DNA of 64,000 bases from Bradyrhizobium sp. AZCC 1719 (GTDB lineage: Bacteria; Pseudomonadota; Alphaproteobacteria; Rhizobiales; Xanthobacteraceae), in assembly GCF_036924525.1 (NCBI RefSeq), contig NZ_JAZHRU010000001.1, forward strand, positions 434,001 through 498,000, given 5' to 3'. Positions 55,598 through 63,940 of the stretch are shown here, piece after piece. Below the pieces are notes generated by a model. It did no database searches, had not been told where the DNA came from, and was given only the letters and a program-made list of their open reading frames with translations. The stretch's first letter is position 1. Every line of letters starts with the position of its first letter. The position numbers were made by a program, and so were the translations under genes.

Positions 55598-55635
55598 CCA
55601 GCGATTGCGCGGCGGTAAAGCTGCGCAATCGCTGG
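55598..55635. terminator. Hairpin between convergent genes
   Basis: A 13-bp perfect stem (CCAGCGATTGCGC / GCGCAATCGCTGG) with a 12-base loop lies between the peroxidase and the convergent DsrE-like gene. It could stop transcription from both sides, although there is no U-run. Confidence 0.45.
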
Positions 55636-55675
55636 CCGTCAGGCGAAAGCTGCCGGCTCCGCAGGGGCGGCGTCA

Positions 55676-56215
55676 TCACGGCTTTACATATGTCCAGCCC
55701 TGCTCCTGCAACTCCATGACACGCACGACTCCGGATTTCACGACCTTCGCTTCCGACATCAGCGGAATTTCCTTGCTTTCTACCCTGCTCATATTGTCGC
55801 GCGTATTGGCGCAGGCTTCGAACGAGATCGATGGATTGTTCTCCGAGATCGTCTTGATCCGCGCCTTGACCGGAGAGGTGTCGTCGCGCAGCATGTGCAG
55901 GCCCGGGCCGAACGTGACGATGTCGATCGCCACGTTCTCGCCGAGGTCCTTGTAATACTGCACAACGTTCGTTGCGTTGTTGAGTGCGAGATTCATCATC
56001 GCGGGCTCGTTCGAATTCACCTGCAAGATCAGGCGGTGTGGCTTCTTGTCGACAAGGGCAACGGCAGCAGTACGCTTCAACCCTTGCGCAGGTGCCGCCT
56101 GCTTCTTTACCAGCGCCGCTTGATTCTTTTCCTGCGCCGGCGCTGATGGCGCCGCCATGATGAGCAGCGCTATGACGCCGGCCATCACTCTGACTGCATT
56201 TCCAATCCTTGTCAT
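55676..56215 (-). CDS. DsrE-like periplasmic protein
   Basis: This 179-residue protein has a signal peptide (VMAGVIALLIMAAPSAPA) and a DsrE/F-like domain: 'HRLILQVNSNEPAMMNLALNNATNVVQYYKDLG', 'IDIVTFGPGLHMLR', 'SFEACANTRDNM' with one conserved Cys. It resembles the DsrE-type sulfur-carrier fold. It is the last gene of the four-gene minus-strand unit with TAXI and coiled-coil genes, 29 bases after the VasI-like gene. Confidence 0.8.
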   Translation of the reverse strand: MTRIGNAVRVMAGVIALLIMAAPSAPAQEKNQAALVKKQAAPAQGLKRTAAVALVDKKPHRLILQVNSNEPAMMNLALNNATNVVQYYKDLGENVAIDIVTFGPGLHMLRDDTSPVKARIKTISENNPSISFEACANTRDNMSRVESKEIPLMSEAKVVKSGVVRVMELQEQGWTYVKP

Positions 56216-56244
56216 GACGCTTCTCCCGTGATTGTTCGACGACC

Positions 56245-56868
56245 TCAGTTGCGTGGACCGGCTACCGTGTGTGGCCATTTGCACACCGCGGCGAGCCGCT
56301 CTCGCGCCGTTTTCAGCCCGCCAAGCAAGAAGTGTCCTTCCTGAGCGGTGCCGGTCCGGTTCACCACACGAACGGCAAGCTCGCCCTGCTCGGGCAGCGA
56401 CTGCAGCAAGCGCACGACGTCCCCGGTGAACGCTACACCGGTTCCGGACGACGGCTGGGCTCCCGCAAGCCGCACGGGCTGATCGTCATCGATGCGGTAA
56501 GAAATGGAATAATCCTTCGCGCTGCCGGAGAGGACCGGTGCTGCAATGACCGTTTCGGTGCGACCGGCGCGGCAGCGAATCGAGAGTTGCATCGGATAAT
56601 CATTTGAGCCGCCGTGGGACAGGGTGGTGGCGGTGATGATCGGCGTATAGTCAACGGGCGAGGTGGTCTCGCTGACAATCCAATTGTCGCCCCCAGGAGC
56701 CGGCCGAGCCGGCGCAATGTTGCGCAGCACATTGTCCAGACATTCCAGCCGCTCTTCGCGCTCCAACTGGGAGCAAGCGCGAAGATCCGCCATCGGGTCA
56801 GTCGGACCTTGCGCGAGCGCGATCCTGCTGACGACTTCAAACGCGACGGAGAGAGGAAGCGCTTTCAT
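56245..56868 (-). CDS. VasI-like secreted protein
   Basis: This 207-residue protein has an N-terminal hydrophobic segment (MKALPLSVAFEVVSRIALA). 'DLRACSQLEREERLECLDNVLRNI' follows, with two Cys in an I/L-rich zip, and then a beta domain 'WIVSETTSPVDYTPIITATTLSHG'. The pattern is like the VasI (type VI-associated) family, but no T6SS genes are nearby. The ATG at 56868 overlaps the TAXI stop, so translation is coupled. Confidence 0.5.
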   Translation of the reverse strand: MKALPLSVAFEVVSRIALAQGPTDPMADLRACSQLEREERLECLDNVLRNIAPARPAPGGDNWIVSETTSPVDYTPIITATTLSHGGSNDYPMQLSIRCRAGRTETVIAAPVLSGSAKDYSISYRIDDDQPVRLAGAQPSSGTGVAFTGDVVRLLQSLPEQGELAVRVVNRTGTAQEGHFLLGGLKTARERLAAVCKWPHTVAGPRN

Positions 56869-57893
56869 CGCGACACCTGTGCCGCGTGTGCCTGGCGATC
56901 CAGCCACTCCTGCGCCGCCGCAAAGCGGGCGAGGCTGGGGACCGTCGCGGCCAGATTGATCGACTTCCACTTCGGGTCGAAGCCCGGCCTCTGCAGCTTG
57001 TCGATACGGGAAAACAGAGCATCAACAAAGCGGGCGACGCGCTGATAGCGGTTTGTCCCTGCCGGCCAATTGAAAGCGACCAGAACGGTCGGTACCGCAA
57101 TCGTCTGAACACGCTCGCCTTGCTTGATCAGACCGGGGTATTCGGCCGCTTCCAGCACCGCGGGAAGATAGTAGTCCTCGAATTTGCTTTCGTATTTGAC
57201 AGGAAGGAATTTGAAACCGGGCTCCCAGCGCCCGCGCACGAAGGCGTCAACCGGCTTCGAGGTGATGAAAACGACGGCCGCCATCTCGCCTTTGCGCATC
57301 TGCTCCAGCGCGACCTGATGGGGGATGAAAGTGTTTTCTGAATTGATGCCGAGACGGCTGAAGATCAGCGGTCCCGAATAGGCGGCGGCCGTTCCCTGGG
57401 TATTGAAGTTCACTTTCTTGCCGGCGAGATCCTGCAGGCTCTGGATTTCGGGTCGAACAAAGATATGTAGCTCCGAGGGAAAGAGATTGAGCAGGTAGGT
57501 AATGCGGCGCTGGATCTCGGGTACCTGAACCTTGTACTCTTCGAGCGCGTCGGAATTGATGATCGCCGTGTCGACACCGCGCAAATAGAGCAGCGAGTTC
57601 AGGTTTTCGGTAGCGCCCCGGGTGACGATCGGTAGCACATGCAAATTCGGCCCGTCGTCGACAACGCGGGCGATTTCTGCCGCGAGGCGGAGGGGCGCAC
57701 CCTCTAGCAAGCCGCCGGCGAGGCCGACCGTCCAGGCATTCATCTTCTCTTTTTCAGAGATCTGCGTTGGGGAGCGTTGCGCCTTGCGGGCGCTCTGCGT
57801 TTGTGCATCCAGGGTGGCAGGCTGAAGCACCAGAATGATCGGCGCCAACACAGCGAACGTGAGCAAAATGCTCGATCTGGAAATCATGTTCAT
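56865..57893 (-). CDS. TAXI-family TRAP solute-binding subunit (orphan)
   Basis: This 342-residue periplasmic binding protein has a signal peptide ending near residue 30 and TAXI motifs: 'VGLAGGLLEGAPLRLAAEIARVV', 'VLPIVTRGATENLNSLLYLRGVDTAIINSDAL', 'LQDLAGKKVNFNTQGTAAAYSG'. No dctQ/M-type membrane subunits are nearby, so it is not an ordinary TRAP transporter. It lies between the coiled-coil gene and the VasI-like gene. Confidence 0.85.
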   Translation of the reverse strand: MNMISRSSILLTFAVLAPIILVLQPATLDAQTQSARKAQRSPTQISEKEKMNAWTVGLAGGLLEGAPLRLAAEIARVVDDGPNLHVLPIVTRGATENLNSLLYLRGVDTAIINSDALEEYKVQVPEIQRRITYLLNLFPSELHIFVRPEIQSLQDLAGKKVNFNTQGTAAAYSGPLIFSRLGINSENTFIPHQVALEQMRKGEMAAVVFITSKPVDAFVRGRWEPGFKFLPVKYESKFEDYYLPAVLEAAEYPGLIKQGERVQTIAVPTVLVAFNWPAGTNRYQRVARFVDALFSRIDKLQRPGFDPKWKSINLAATVPSLARFAAAQEWLDRQAHAAQVSR

Positions 57894-57977
57894 CTGTAAT
57901 ATCCTCTTGTATAAACTTCGGCTTCAGCCGGCCATGGCCCGCCTGGCTCCATGCCCAATTATCAGAACGTCATCCTC

Positions 57978-60152
57978 TCACTGATCCAGCCGCTCCAATC
58001 GATCCTTTGCATCCTGAATTCCGCCGGCACGAGCCTTCGCATAGAGCTCGCGCGCCTTGATCGCATCGCCGCGCGTACCGTATGTTCCCCATGTGGAAAG
58101 AATGGCGGGATCATACGTCTCTGCGAGCGTGAAGCTTGCCCGTGCACTACCCGTCTCGGCAGCACGCTCGAGCACGATCCGCGCCGCCCCAATATTTCCC
58201 TGACCGAGCAGCGTGCGGGCGCGCGCGATTAACCTCGTCGCCTCCGGACTCCCTTGCGCTTCCTCGGCCGGCGGCTGCGCCGTCGCGGCTACCTCGATCA
58301 CGTGCGCTGCGGTGGAAATGCTGCTGTTGGCCGTCGGTTCAGGGTCAGCACGCACAGCAATCGTGTGCCGCGAGGACTCGATTTCTCGTGCCATTACCTC
58401 GGTTCGGTCGCGCTCTTGCTGCAGAGATTGTCGCAGGTCGGTCAGGGAGCGTTCCGCCGCTTGCTTGAGCTGCTCCATTTCCTCGCTGGCGTTGCGCAGT
58501 TGCGCTGTTAGCATCTCGTTTTCGCGCTTCGCTGTGGCAAGTTCGCCCGTCAACGCGGCGCTGCGCGCGCGCTCCTCATCGAGCGTTTGACGATGCTTCG
58601 CCGCGCTCACGGTCAGCTGCTGCTGCGCAGCCGCGGCCTCCTGCGCGACGGCAGCCGACTTCTGCCGTTCCTGTTCGAGCGATTGTGCCCCCTGCTTGAG
58701 CTGCCTGATTTCCTCGCTCGCCTTGCGCAGTTGCGCCGCCTGCGCCTCTATCTCGCGCTGCGCCACCGCAAGTTCGCTCCACTGTGTGACCTGCCGTGCG
58801 CGTTCCTCGTCGAGCGCTTGACGATGTTTCGCCGCGCTCGCGGTCAGCTCCTGCCGCGCAGCCGCGGCCCCCTGCGCGAGGGCAGCGGTCTTCTGCCGTT
58901 CCTGTTCGAGCGAGCTGTCCGCCGCTGCCGCCTGCCTGAGTTGCCCGATTTCCTCATTCGCCTTGCGCAGTTGCGCCGCCTGCGCCTTTATCTCGCGCTG
59001 CGCCGCCGCAAGTTCGCTCCACTGTGCGGCCTGCCGTGCGCGTTCCTCGTCGAGCACTTGACGATGTTTCGCCGTGCTTATGATGAGTTCTTGTCGCGCA
59101 GCTGCGGCCTCCCGTCCGAGGGCAGCCGTTTTCTGCCGCTCCTGTCCGAGCGATTCTGCGGTGTCTGCGGCAGCTTGCTTGAGCTGCCGCACTTCCCCGT
59201 TCGCCTTGCTCAACTGCGCCGCTTGCGTCTCGTTCTCGCGCTGGGCTGTAGCGAGTTCGCTCTTCAGCTCGGCACTGCGCTTGCGTTCCTCGTCGAGCGC
59301 TTCCCGGTGCTGCGCCGCGCCTGTGGTCAGCTCTTGTCGCGCCGCTGCGACCTCCTGCGCCAGGGCTGCAGCCTTCTGCCGTTCCTGCGCGAGCGATTGT
59401 GCGCTGTCCGCGGTTGCCGCCTGCCTGGATTGCCGTACCTCCTCGTTCGCCTTGCTCAATTGCGCCGCTTGCGTCTCGTATTCGCGCCGCGCCGTGGCAA
59501 GTTCGCTCTTCAGCGCGGCACTGCGTGCGCGTTCCTCATCGAGAGCTTGACGGCTTTCCGCCGCGCTCATGGTCGGCACTTGTTGCTCAGTCGCGGCCTC
59601 CTGCGCCAGGGCAGCCGTTCTCTGCCGCTCTTGTTCGAGCAATTGTGCGCGGTTCGCAGCCGCAGTCTGCAGCTTGATATCTAGCCCCTCGATAGCCCGT
59701 CGGGCACCGGGTGCCTCTACGGTCTGCTCGGCCTGCATAGCCTTCGTGCCCGCGTCCGCTTGACCGGCCTCGGCTTGCTGCCGAGGCGCCAATGACTCGG
59801 GTTTCTGCAAGTCCTCACCGTGCAACGAGGTCTCTTGCCCGAAGCCGAAGTAAAGCCGAATGACCACCGCCGCGATGAGCGTGATCCAGCAAGCCGTGAT
59901 TAGCCGCCGCGCGCGCGGCGAAGACGGCCAGAACCGGGAGGAAGTGTGCGCTTCATCGTGCTCTTGTGGGAGATTTTTGTCGCCCGGCATTGGACGCCAA
60001 TGCGTCGGCGTGATCTTGCTTGGCTCACCATTTTCAGTGACCCACTGACCCACGTGAGCCGACCACTGAGCAATGTCATAGGTCCCAGTCGGATCATGCT
60101 CCAGGATTACGGCTTTCCCATCTCTTGGTGCGGTCTCGATGGTGTGGCGCAT
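57978..60152 (-). CDS. Repeat-rich coiled-coil membrane protein with Sel1-like end
   Basis: This 724-residue protein begins with a cytoplasmic module (MRHTIETAPRDGKAVILEHD, up to 'THWRPMPG'), followed by one span (~84-103). Five tandem repeats of about 80 residues fill 171-568, each like '..QERQKTAALAQEAAAARQEL..KHRQALDEERAR..SELA.AQRE..QAAQL.KANEEI.QLKQ', predicted to be long coiled coil. A C-terminal TPR/Sel1-like region (~650-724) follows. It probably spans the inner membrane and reaches into the periplasm. It is the first gene of the four-gene unit. Confidence 0.75.
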   Translation of the reverse strand: MRHTIETAPRDGKAVILEHDPTGTYDIAQWSAHVGQWVTENGEPSKITPTHWRPMPGDKNLPQEHDEAHTSSRFWPSSPRARRLITACWITLIAAVVIRLYFGFGQETSLHGEDLQKPESLAPRQQAEAGQADAGTKAMQAEQTVEAPGARRAIEGLDIKLQTAAANRAQLLEQERQRTAALAQEAATEQQVPTMSAAESRQALDEERARSAALKSELATARREYETQAAQLSKANEEVRQSRQAATADSAQSLAQERQKAAALAQEVAAARQELTTGAAQHREALDEERKRSAELKSELATAQRENETQAAQLSKANGEVRQLKQAAADTAESLGQERQKTAALGREAAAARQELIISTAKHRQVLDEERARQAAQWSELAAAQREIKAQAAQLRKANEEIGQLRQAAAADSSLEQERQKTAALAQGAAAARQELTASAAKHRQALDEERARQVTQWSELAVAQREIEAQAAQLRKASEEIRQLKQGAQSLEQERQKSAAVAQEAAAAQQQLTVSAAKHRQTLDEERARSAALTGELATAKRENEMLTAQLRNASEEMEQLKQAAERSLTDLRQSLQQERDRTEVMAREIESSRHTIAVRADPEPTANSSISTAAHVIEVAATAQPPAEEAQGSPEATRLIARARTLLGQGNIGAARIVLERAAETGSARASFTLAETYDPAILSTWGTYGTRGDAIKARELYAKARAGGIQDAKDRLERLDQ
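58449..59642 (-). repeat. Five tandem in-frame repeats of about 235 bases
   Basis: DNA encoding the coiled-coil repeats of the 57978-60152 gene. Copies are similar at the base level, for example 'CTGCCGTTCCTGTTCGAGCG' and 'CGTTCCTCGTCGAGC' recurring in each. The middle copies are the most alike. Length variation between copies indicates unequal exchange. Confidence 0.75.
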
Positions 60153-60550
60153 TGCAATGAACGCCTCTTCTGGCGGTATAATCTTCTGACGTACTATCTG
60201 AGGTATTATCGAGTCAGCGTCTCAATCCGGGTCAACTTCTGAATTTCGCTAATGAACCCAAGCGTATTCGAGCGTGGAAAGGAGATTCAATACTCCTTCC
60301 GAGATACTGCCGAAGAGCGCTCATACTGCTTTCGATATTGCCAAAGGGTCCTCAAGGCCGCCGAGGCTTGTGCTTCTCCCGTAGTTCTACGGCGTGGAAA
60401 GCTATCCGTCGCTCAAGCAGCACCGATTGGTAGCGGGCGATGATGGATTGCGTTCGCCTCCGTCTTCGAGCTACGCGGACACCTCGTTGCATGCACTCCT
60501 TGCAATGACAGCGCTTGTGTAGTTGCCGCTGCTCGCGCAAGATGTCGCCG
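60153..60550. other. Intergenic region with a repeat remnant
   Basis: No supported gene. A short frame at 60252-60443 reads protein-like but lacks a good start site. A fragment 'GATGGATTGCGTTCGCC..TTGCAATGACAG' near 60441-60514 looks like a dispersed repeat. The region near 60156-60245 is AT-richer and may carry the promoter of the coiled-coil operon. Confidence 0.4.
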
Positions 60551-61243
60551 ATGCCTCTCAAACTCTACGAACTCGTCGGCACCGATCCGTCCCGTCCGTT
60601 CAGCCCGTTCTGCTGGCGAACGCGGATGGCGCTGGCGCATAAGGGGCTGTCGGCGGAGACGATTCCCTGGTGCTTCACCGAGAAAAGCGCGATCGCGCCG
60701 CATGGCTCGGAGAAGGTGCCGGTGCTGCTCGACGGCGACAGCGCCGTCGTCGATTCCTGGACCATCGCCAACTATCTCGAAGACAAATATCCGGACCGTC
60801 CGTCGCTGTTCGGCGGCGAAGGCGGCCGCGCCATGGGACGGATGCTGAACTGGTGGGGCGATGGCGTGATCGGCGGCATGTTTCCGCTCATCATCGCCGA
60901 CATCCCGCTCAACCTGAAGCCGGAGGACGCCGCCTATTTCCGCACATCGCGCGAGGCGCGCTTTGGCAAGAAGCTGGAAGACATCATGGCCGGCCGCGAC
61001 AAGGCGGTCGAAGGTTTTCGCAAAAGCCTCGATCCGCTGCGGCAGACATTGCGGACGCAGCCGTACCTCGGCGGCACGGCAGCGAACTATGCGGACTATA
61101 TCGTGTTCGGCGCGTTCCAGTGGGCGCGCGTGGTCAGCCCGTTCAAGCTGCTGATGGAAGAGGATCCAGTCTATGCCTGGCGCGAGCGGCTGTTCGACGC
61201 GTTCGATGGGCTGGCGCGCAAGTCGCCGAGCTATCACGGCTAG
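60551..61243 (+). CDS. Glutathione S-transferase family protein
   Basis: This 230-residue protein begins MPLKLYELVGTDPSRPFSPF. 'CWRTRMALAHKGLSAETIPW' has a redox-type N-terminal segment with Cys, followed by 'KVPVLLDGDSAVVDSWTIANYLEDKYP'. The C-domain is shorter than usual and lacks the classical 'xADxxL' loop, which resembles the beta-etherase/GST-like group. The in-frame ATG at 60542 is an alternative. Confidence 0.85.
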   Translation: MPLKLYELVGTDPSRPFSPFCWRTRMALAHKGLSAETIPWCFTEKSAIAPHGSEKVPVLLDGDSAVVDSWTIANYLEDKYPDRPSLFGGEGGRAMGRMLNWWGDGVIGGMFPLIIADIPLNLKPEDAAYFRTSREARFGKKLEDIMAGRDKAVEGFRKSLDPLRQTLRTQPYLGGTAANYADYIVFGAFQWARVVSPFKLLMEEDPVYAWRERLFDAFDGLARKSPSYHG

Positions 61244-61283
61244 CGGACGGCGGCTCGATCCACGCGGAGCGAGCATGCCATTA

Positions 61284-62132
61284 TCACGGCTGCGGGCCGG
61301 ACAAGTTCATTTCGCGCTCGGCCCGAAAAACGTTGCTGTGCAGGTTTGCTATCCATTGCCGTCCACTCGACGTGACATTGAGATAGCGTATGGCCGTCTG
61401 GATCTGCGGCGCGACGTTGTTCCAATAGAACTGCGGATATTTGTAAACAACGTCTGCCGGCGTCTCGTAGCCGAGCGTTTTGTTCATGCCGACTTCTTCA
61501 AATTCGTAGAACAGGGCATTCGCTTTCTTCAGATAGTTGGGGTCGCCGAGCTGCCCGATGAGGTCGGCCGCGCGCAGCAACAGGCCCTCTTCTTCGATCA
61601 GCTCGTCGTTTGACGATGAATCAACATAGGGAAATCGGGTATATTCGATTGCCCTGGCGATCCGGCTCGCATCGACTTCTTCGGCAGTGTCGAGCCGCTC
61701 GAAGACGAACAGCTTCGAGCGGTCCACATGGTAGGCTGCCAGCGCAGCATCGGATGAACCTCGCGCCAGGCGAACAGTACGGCCGCTGAGATCTGCGACA
61801 TAGGAATCTCCGTCATCTCCCTGGACAATTCCACGAACGAATCCGATGTCGTGGCTGAGGCACGCCAGGATGAAATTGGCGTAATCGTCTGCCGTCGTTG
61901 GCCGTAGCATCGCCCGACCCATGAGGATATCGTGCCCGGCAAGGGTCACGAGCATTGTGTGCTCGATGTTGTGATACAGGGCATCGCTGTTGCCGATGCA
62001 TTCCAATGTGAGCCTGGCTGCATAGGGCAGAAATTCAGCCAGCCGGGCATGGGAGGAGCCAAACCGGCTCTTTGTATCCGAGGCCAGAAACGACCCCAAA
62101 GCTTGCGCCACCAGTTCCGGGATTGTGATCAT
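61284..62132 (-). CDS. HD-domain metal-dependent phosphohydrolase (PDE-like)
   Basis: This 282-residue enzyme has metal ligands arranged as 'YHNIEHTMLVTLAGHDIL' (His54, His58) and 'ACLSHDIGFVRG' (His94, Asp95). This HN-x-x-H and HD layout resembles class I cyclic-nucleotide phosphodiesterases more than the ordinary HD domain. 'HDxxH' is reduced to HDIGF. It probably cleaves a phosphate diester or nucleotide. It is convergent with the GST. Confidence 0.75.
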   Translation of the reverse strand: MITIPELVAQALGSFLASDTKSRFGSSHARLAEFLPYAARLTLECIGNSDALYHNIEHTMLVTLAGHDILMGRAMLRPTTADDYANFILACLSHDIGFVRGIVQGDDGDSYVADLSGRTVRLARGSSDAALAAYHVDRSKLFVFERLDTAEEVDASRIARAIEYTRFPYVDSSSNDELIEEEGLLLRAADLIGQLGDPNYLKKANALFYEFEEVGMNKTLGYETPADVVYKYPQFYWNNVAPQIQTAIRYLNVTSSGRQWIANLHSNVFRAEREMNLSGPQP

Positions 62133-62381
62133 CTGAGCACCGCGTCATTTGTGCGACGTTGGCGCCGGCATGATAGCACATTGCCGTTCTTTCCGGTGGC
62201 AAATGTCTGCTCTCGCCACCAGCAGACGTGACCCACCCGAGGCACATGACCAGGCAACGATTGCCGGAGCGTCCGCGCAATCGCCGAGGCTGTAAATTAG
62301 TTCTATCCAATAACGATGTTAGCCGTGACGTAAAATGAAGGCGTAAGCTGATCCCCTTGGTGGCTGTTGGGGAGACGCGTC

Positions 62382-62594
62382 ATGACCGACCTTGAAGCCA
62401 AATTGGAGCGGTTCGAGACTCTCGCTGCCGAATGCGATTTGATCGGCAAGTTGACGTCGGATGGGGCGAAGCGCGAGCTATACCTGCGCCTCGGCTTGCA
62501 TTACCGCGAACTGGCCGACGACATCCGGGCGGTGATCGCAACCAAGACGCCGCTTAGCCGACCGGACAGGAGCGGCAGCACTATCCTGGCCTAG
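62382..62594 (+). CDS. Small conserved hypothetical protein (70 aa)
   Basis: It begins MTDLEAKLERFETLAAECDL and continues with 'KRELYLRLGLHYRELADDIRAVI', two amphipathic helices that suggest a helical hairpin. GGGGAG precedes the ATG. It resembles short Rhizobiales proteins with a 'hxxHYRELADD' motif. The function is unknown. Confidence 0.65.
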   Translation: MTDLEAKLERFETLAAECDLIGKLTSDGAKRELYLRLGLHYRELADDIRAVIATKTPLSRPDRSGSTILA

Positions 62595-62626
62595 CGCTAA
62601 TCTTACCGTGTCATAAGCCCTCAATG

Positions 62627-62682
62627 GTGACGAGCGCCAACGGGTCCGCGCGCAGCGCGGCCGGATGACAGGCTCCGCGCGT
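62627..62682. repeat. Short interspersed repeat
   Basis: 'CGCCAACGGGTC..GCGCGGCCGGATGACAGGCTCCG' matches the first module of the composite repeat at 39775-39834. Confidence 0.55.
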
Positions 62683-62831
62683 GTTCGCTGCGTCGTCGCA
62701 CCGCGGCAGTGAACCTTTTGGAAACCACCGCGTCACATACTGTAGGTTGCTTTTTGCTGATTGATCCCCCGCCCTTCCCTTCACAATGGACTGGGCCGCA
62801 GAGCCGGATCGAACCCAGACGGGGTGGACGA

Positions 62832-63281
62832 ATGACCGAGGAATCTCATCGTCAGCGCGTACTGGATTTCCTCAACATCCTGTATTCCGGCGACGTCGAA
62901 GGCGCACTGGCGCGCTGCACCGACGACATCGAATCGCTTGCCAACGCCCCGATCGACATCCTGCCGCATATGGGCCATCGCCGCGGCAAGGCCGAAATGC
63001 GCGAGATGTGGAACGCCGTCCGCGCCCGCTATTCCGAACTGCGCTGCGAGGTGCCGATCCTGGTCGTCGAGGGCGACAAGGCGGCCGCGTTCATCCGCGT
63101 GTTCTTCCGCAAGAGCATTAACCAGCGCATGGTGCAGTTCGACATCGCCGGCTTCTACACGCTACGCGACGGCAAGATCAGCCAGATCAGGGAAATCATC
63201 GACACCTTCGATCTGGTCCAGCAACTGCTCGAACGCGACGTCGCCGCGATCCTGACCGGTAGAAGGCCGGAGCCGATTTAG
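62832..63281 (+). CDS. NTF2-like (SnoaL-type) protein
   Basis: This 149-residue protein has the cone-shaped alpha+beta fold: 'QRVLDFLNILYSGDVEGALARCTDDI', 'LPHMGHRRGKAEMREMWNAVRARY', 'YTLRDGKISQIREIIDTFDLV'. Such proteins are often small isomerases or dehydratases, or binding proteins. GGGGTGGA precedes the ATG. There is no partner gene to suggest a substrate. Confidence 0.82.
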   Translation: MTEESHRQRVLDFLNILYSGDVEGALARCTDDIESLANAPIDILPHMGHRRGKAEMREMWNAVRARYSELRCEVPILVVEGDKAAAFIRVFFRKSINQRMVQFDIAGFYTLRDGKISQIREIIDTFDLVQQLLERDVAAILTGRRPEPI

Positions 63282-63297
63282 CGTTTGCCCAACGGCG

Positions 63298-63420
63298 TCA
63301 TTCCGGATGGTCCGTTAGGACCAGACCTCAGATGCGCAATTGCGCATCGGGGAATCTCGAGATTCTCAGGTGCGCAATTACGCACCTGAGTTCGCACTTC
63401 GGGCGCCCCGGAATGACAGC
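63298..63420. repeat. MITE-like palindromic repeat, copy 2
   Basis: The same element as at 20081-20220: the left end is TCATTCCGGATGG and the right end GCGCCCCGGAATGA. The interior carries GGTGCGCAATTACGCACC. It is 17 bases shorter than the other copy. It directly follows the NTF2-like gene. Confidence 0.78.
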
Positions 63421-63501
63421 ACCACCTATTCCCTCCCCGCCATGAACCTGATCGCGCCGGCCGCGACACACTACGAGGCTGTTTGCGGACCAGAAGATCA
63501 T

Positions 63502-63768
63502 ATGAAGATCGCGTTGCTGGCTTTGCTTGGTTTGGCGTTGGGGGCGTTGGGAGGCGCAGCACTGGGCATCGGGCTGGGTCTCGCCTGGGTGGAAATCTTC
63601 AAAACCACGAGTTTTGAAGGTTATGGCAGCGTGCTGGTGTTCTTCACCTTCATGCCGATGGGGGCCGCTATCGGCGGTATCGGCTGTGCCCTGCTGTTCG
63701 GCATCATCGCCATTCGCGACGCCGAGATCGCCATCGAGCGCGAGCCGGTGCGCCGCCACGACCGATAA
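63502..63768 (+). CDS. Small two-span membrane protein (88 aa)
   Basis: Two hydrophobic spans are separated by a short loop: 'ALLALLGLALGALGGAALGIGLGLAW' and 'VFFTFMPMGAAIGGIGCALLFGIIAI', followed by a charged tail 'RDAEIAIEREPVRRHDR'. The Gly/Ala-rich spans suggest tight helix packing. The ribosome site is weak. The function is unknown. Confidence 0.65.
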   Translation: MKIALLALLGLALGALGGAALGIGLGLAWVEIFKTTSFEGYGSVLVFFTFMPMGAAIGGIGCALLFGIIAIRDAEIAIEREPVRRHDR

Positions 63769-63940
63769 CGCGGCCAGAACAGTCGCATTTGTGCATTGCA
63801 AAAACGACAATTGTGTTCTGGCGAAACTGCTCTATTTCTGGCTGCAACGGTGAAGTTCGGCATTTCGGCCCGGCGTCGATGAAGACACCTGATTGGGCGC
63901 GATTGCCGTTTTGAAATCCAGTTTTTAGGACCAAATCAAA

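Noticed and set aside
57978..60152. The coiled-coil gene as a Smc/TolA-type known protein
   Set aside because: It has no ATPase head and no TolA domain; similarity is only from heptad composition.
60252..60443. 63-residue plus-strand ORF
   Set aside because: It reads protein-like, but it has no ribosome site or recognised family and ends next to repeat sequence; too weak to annotate.
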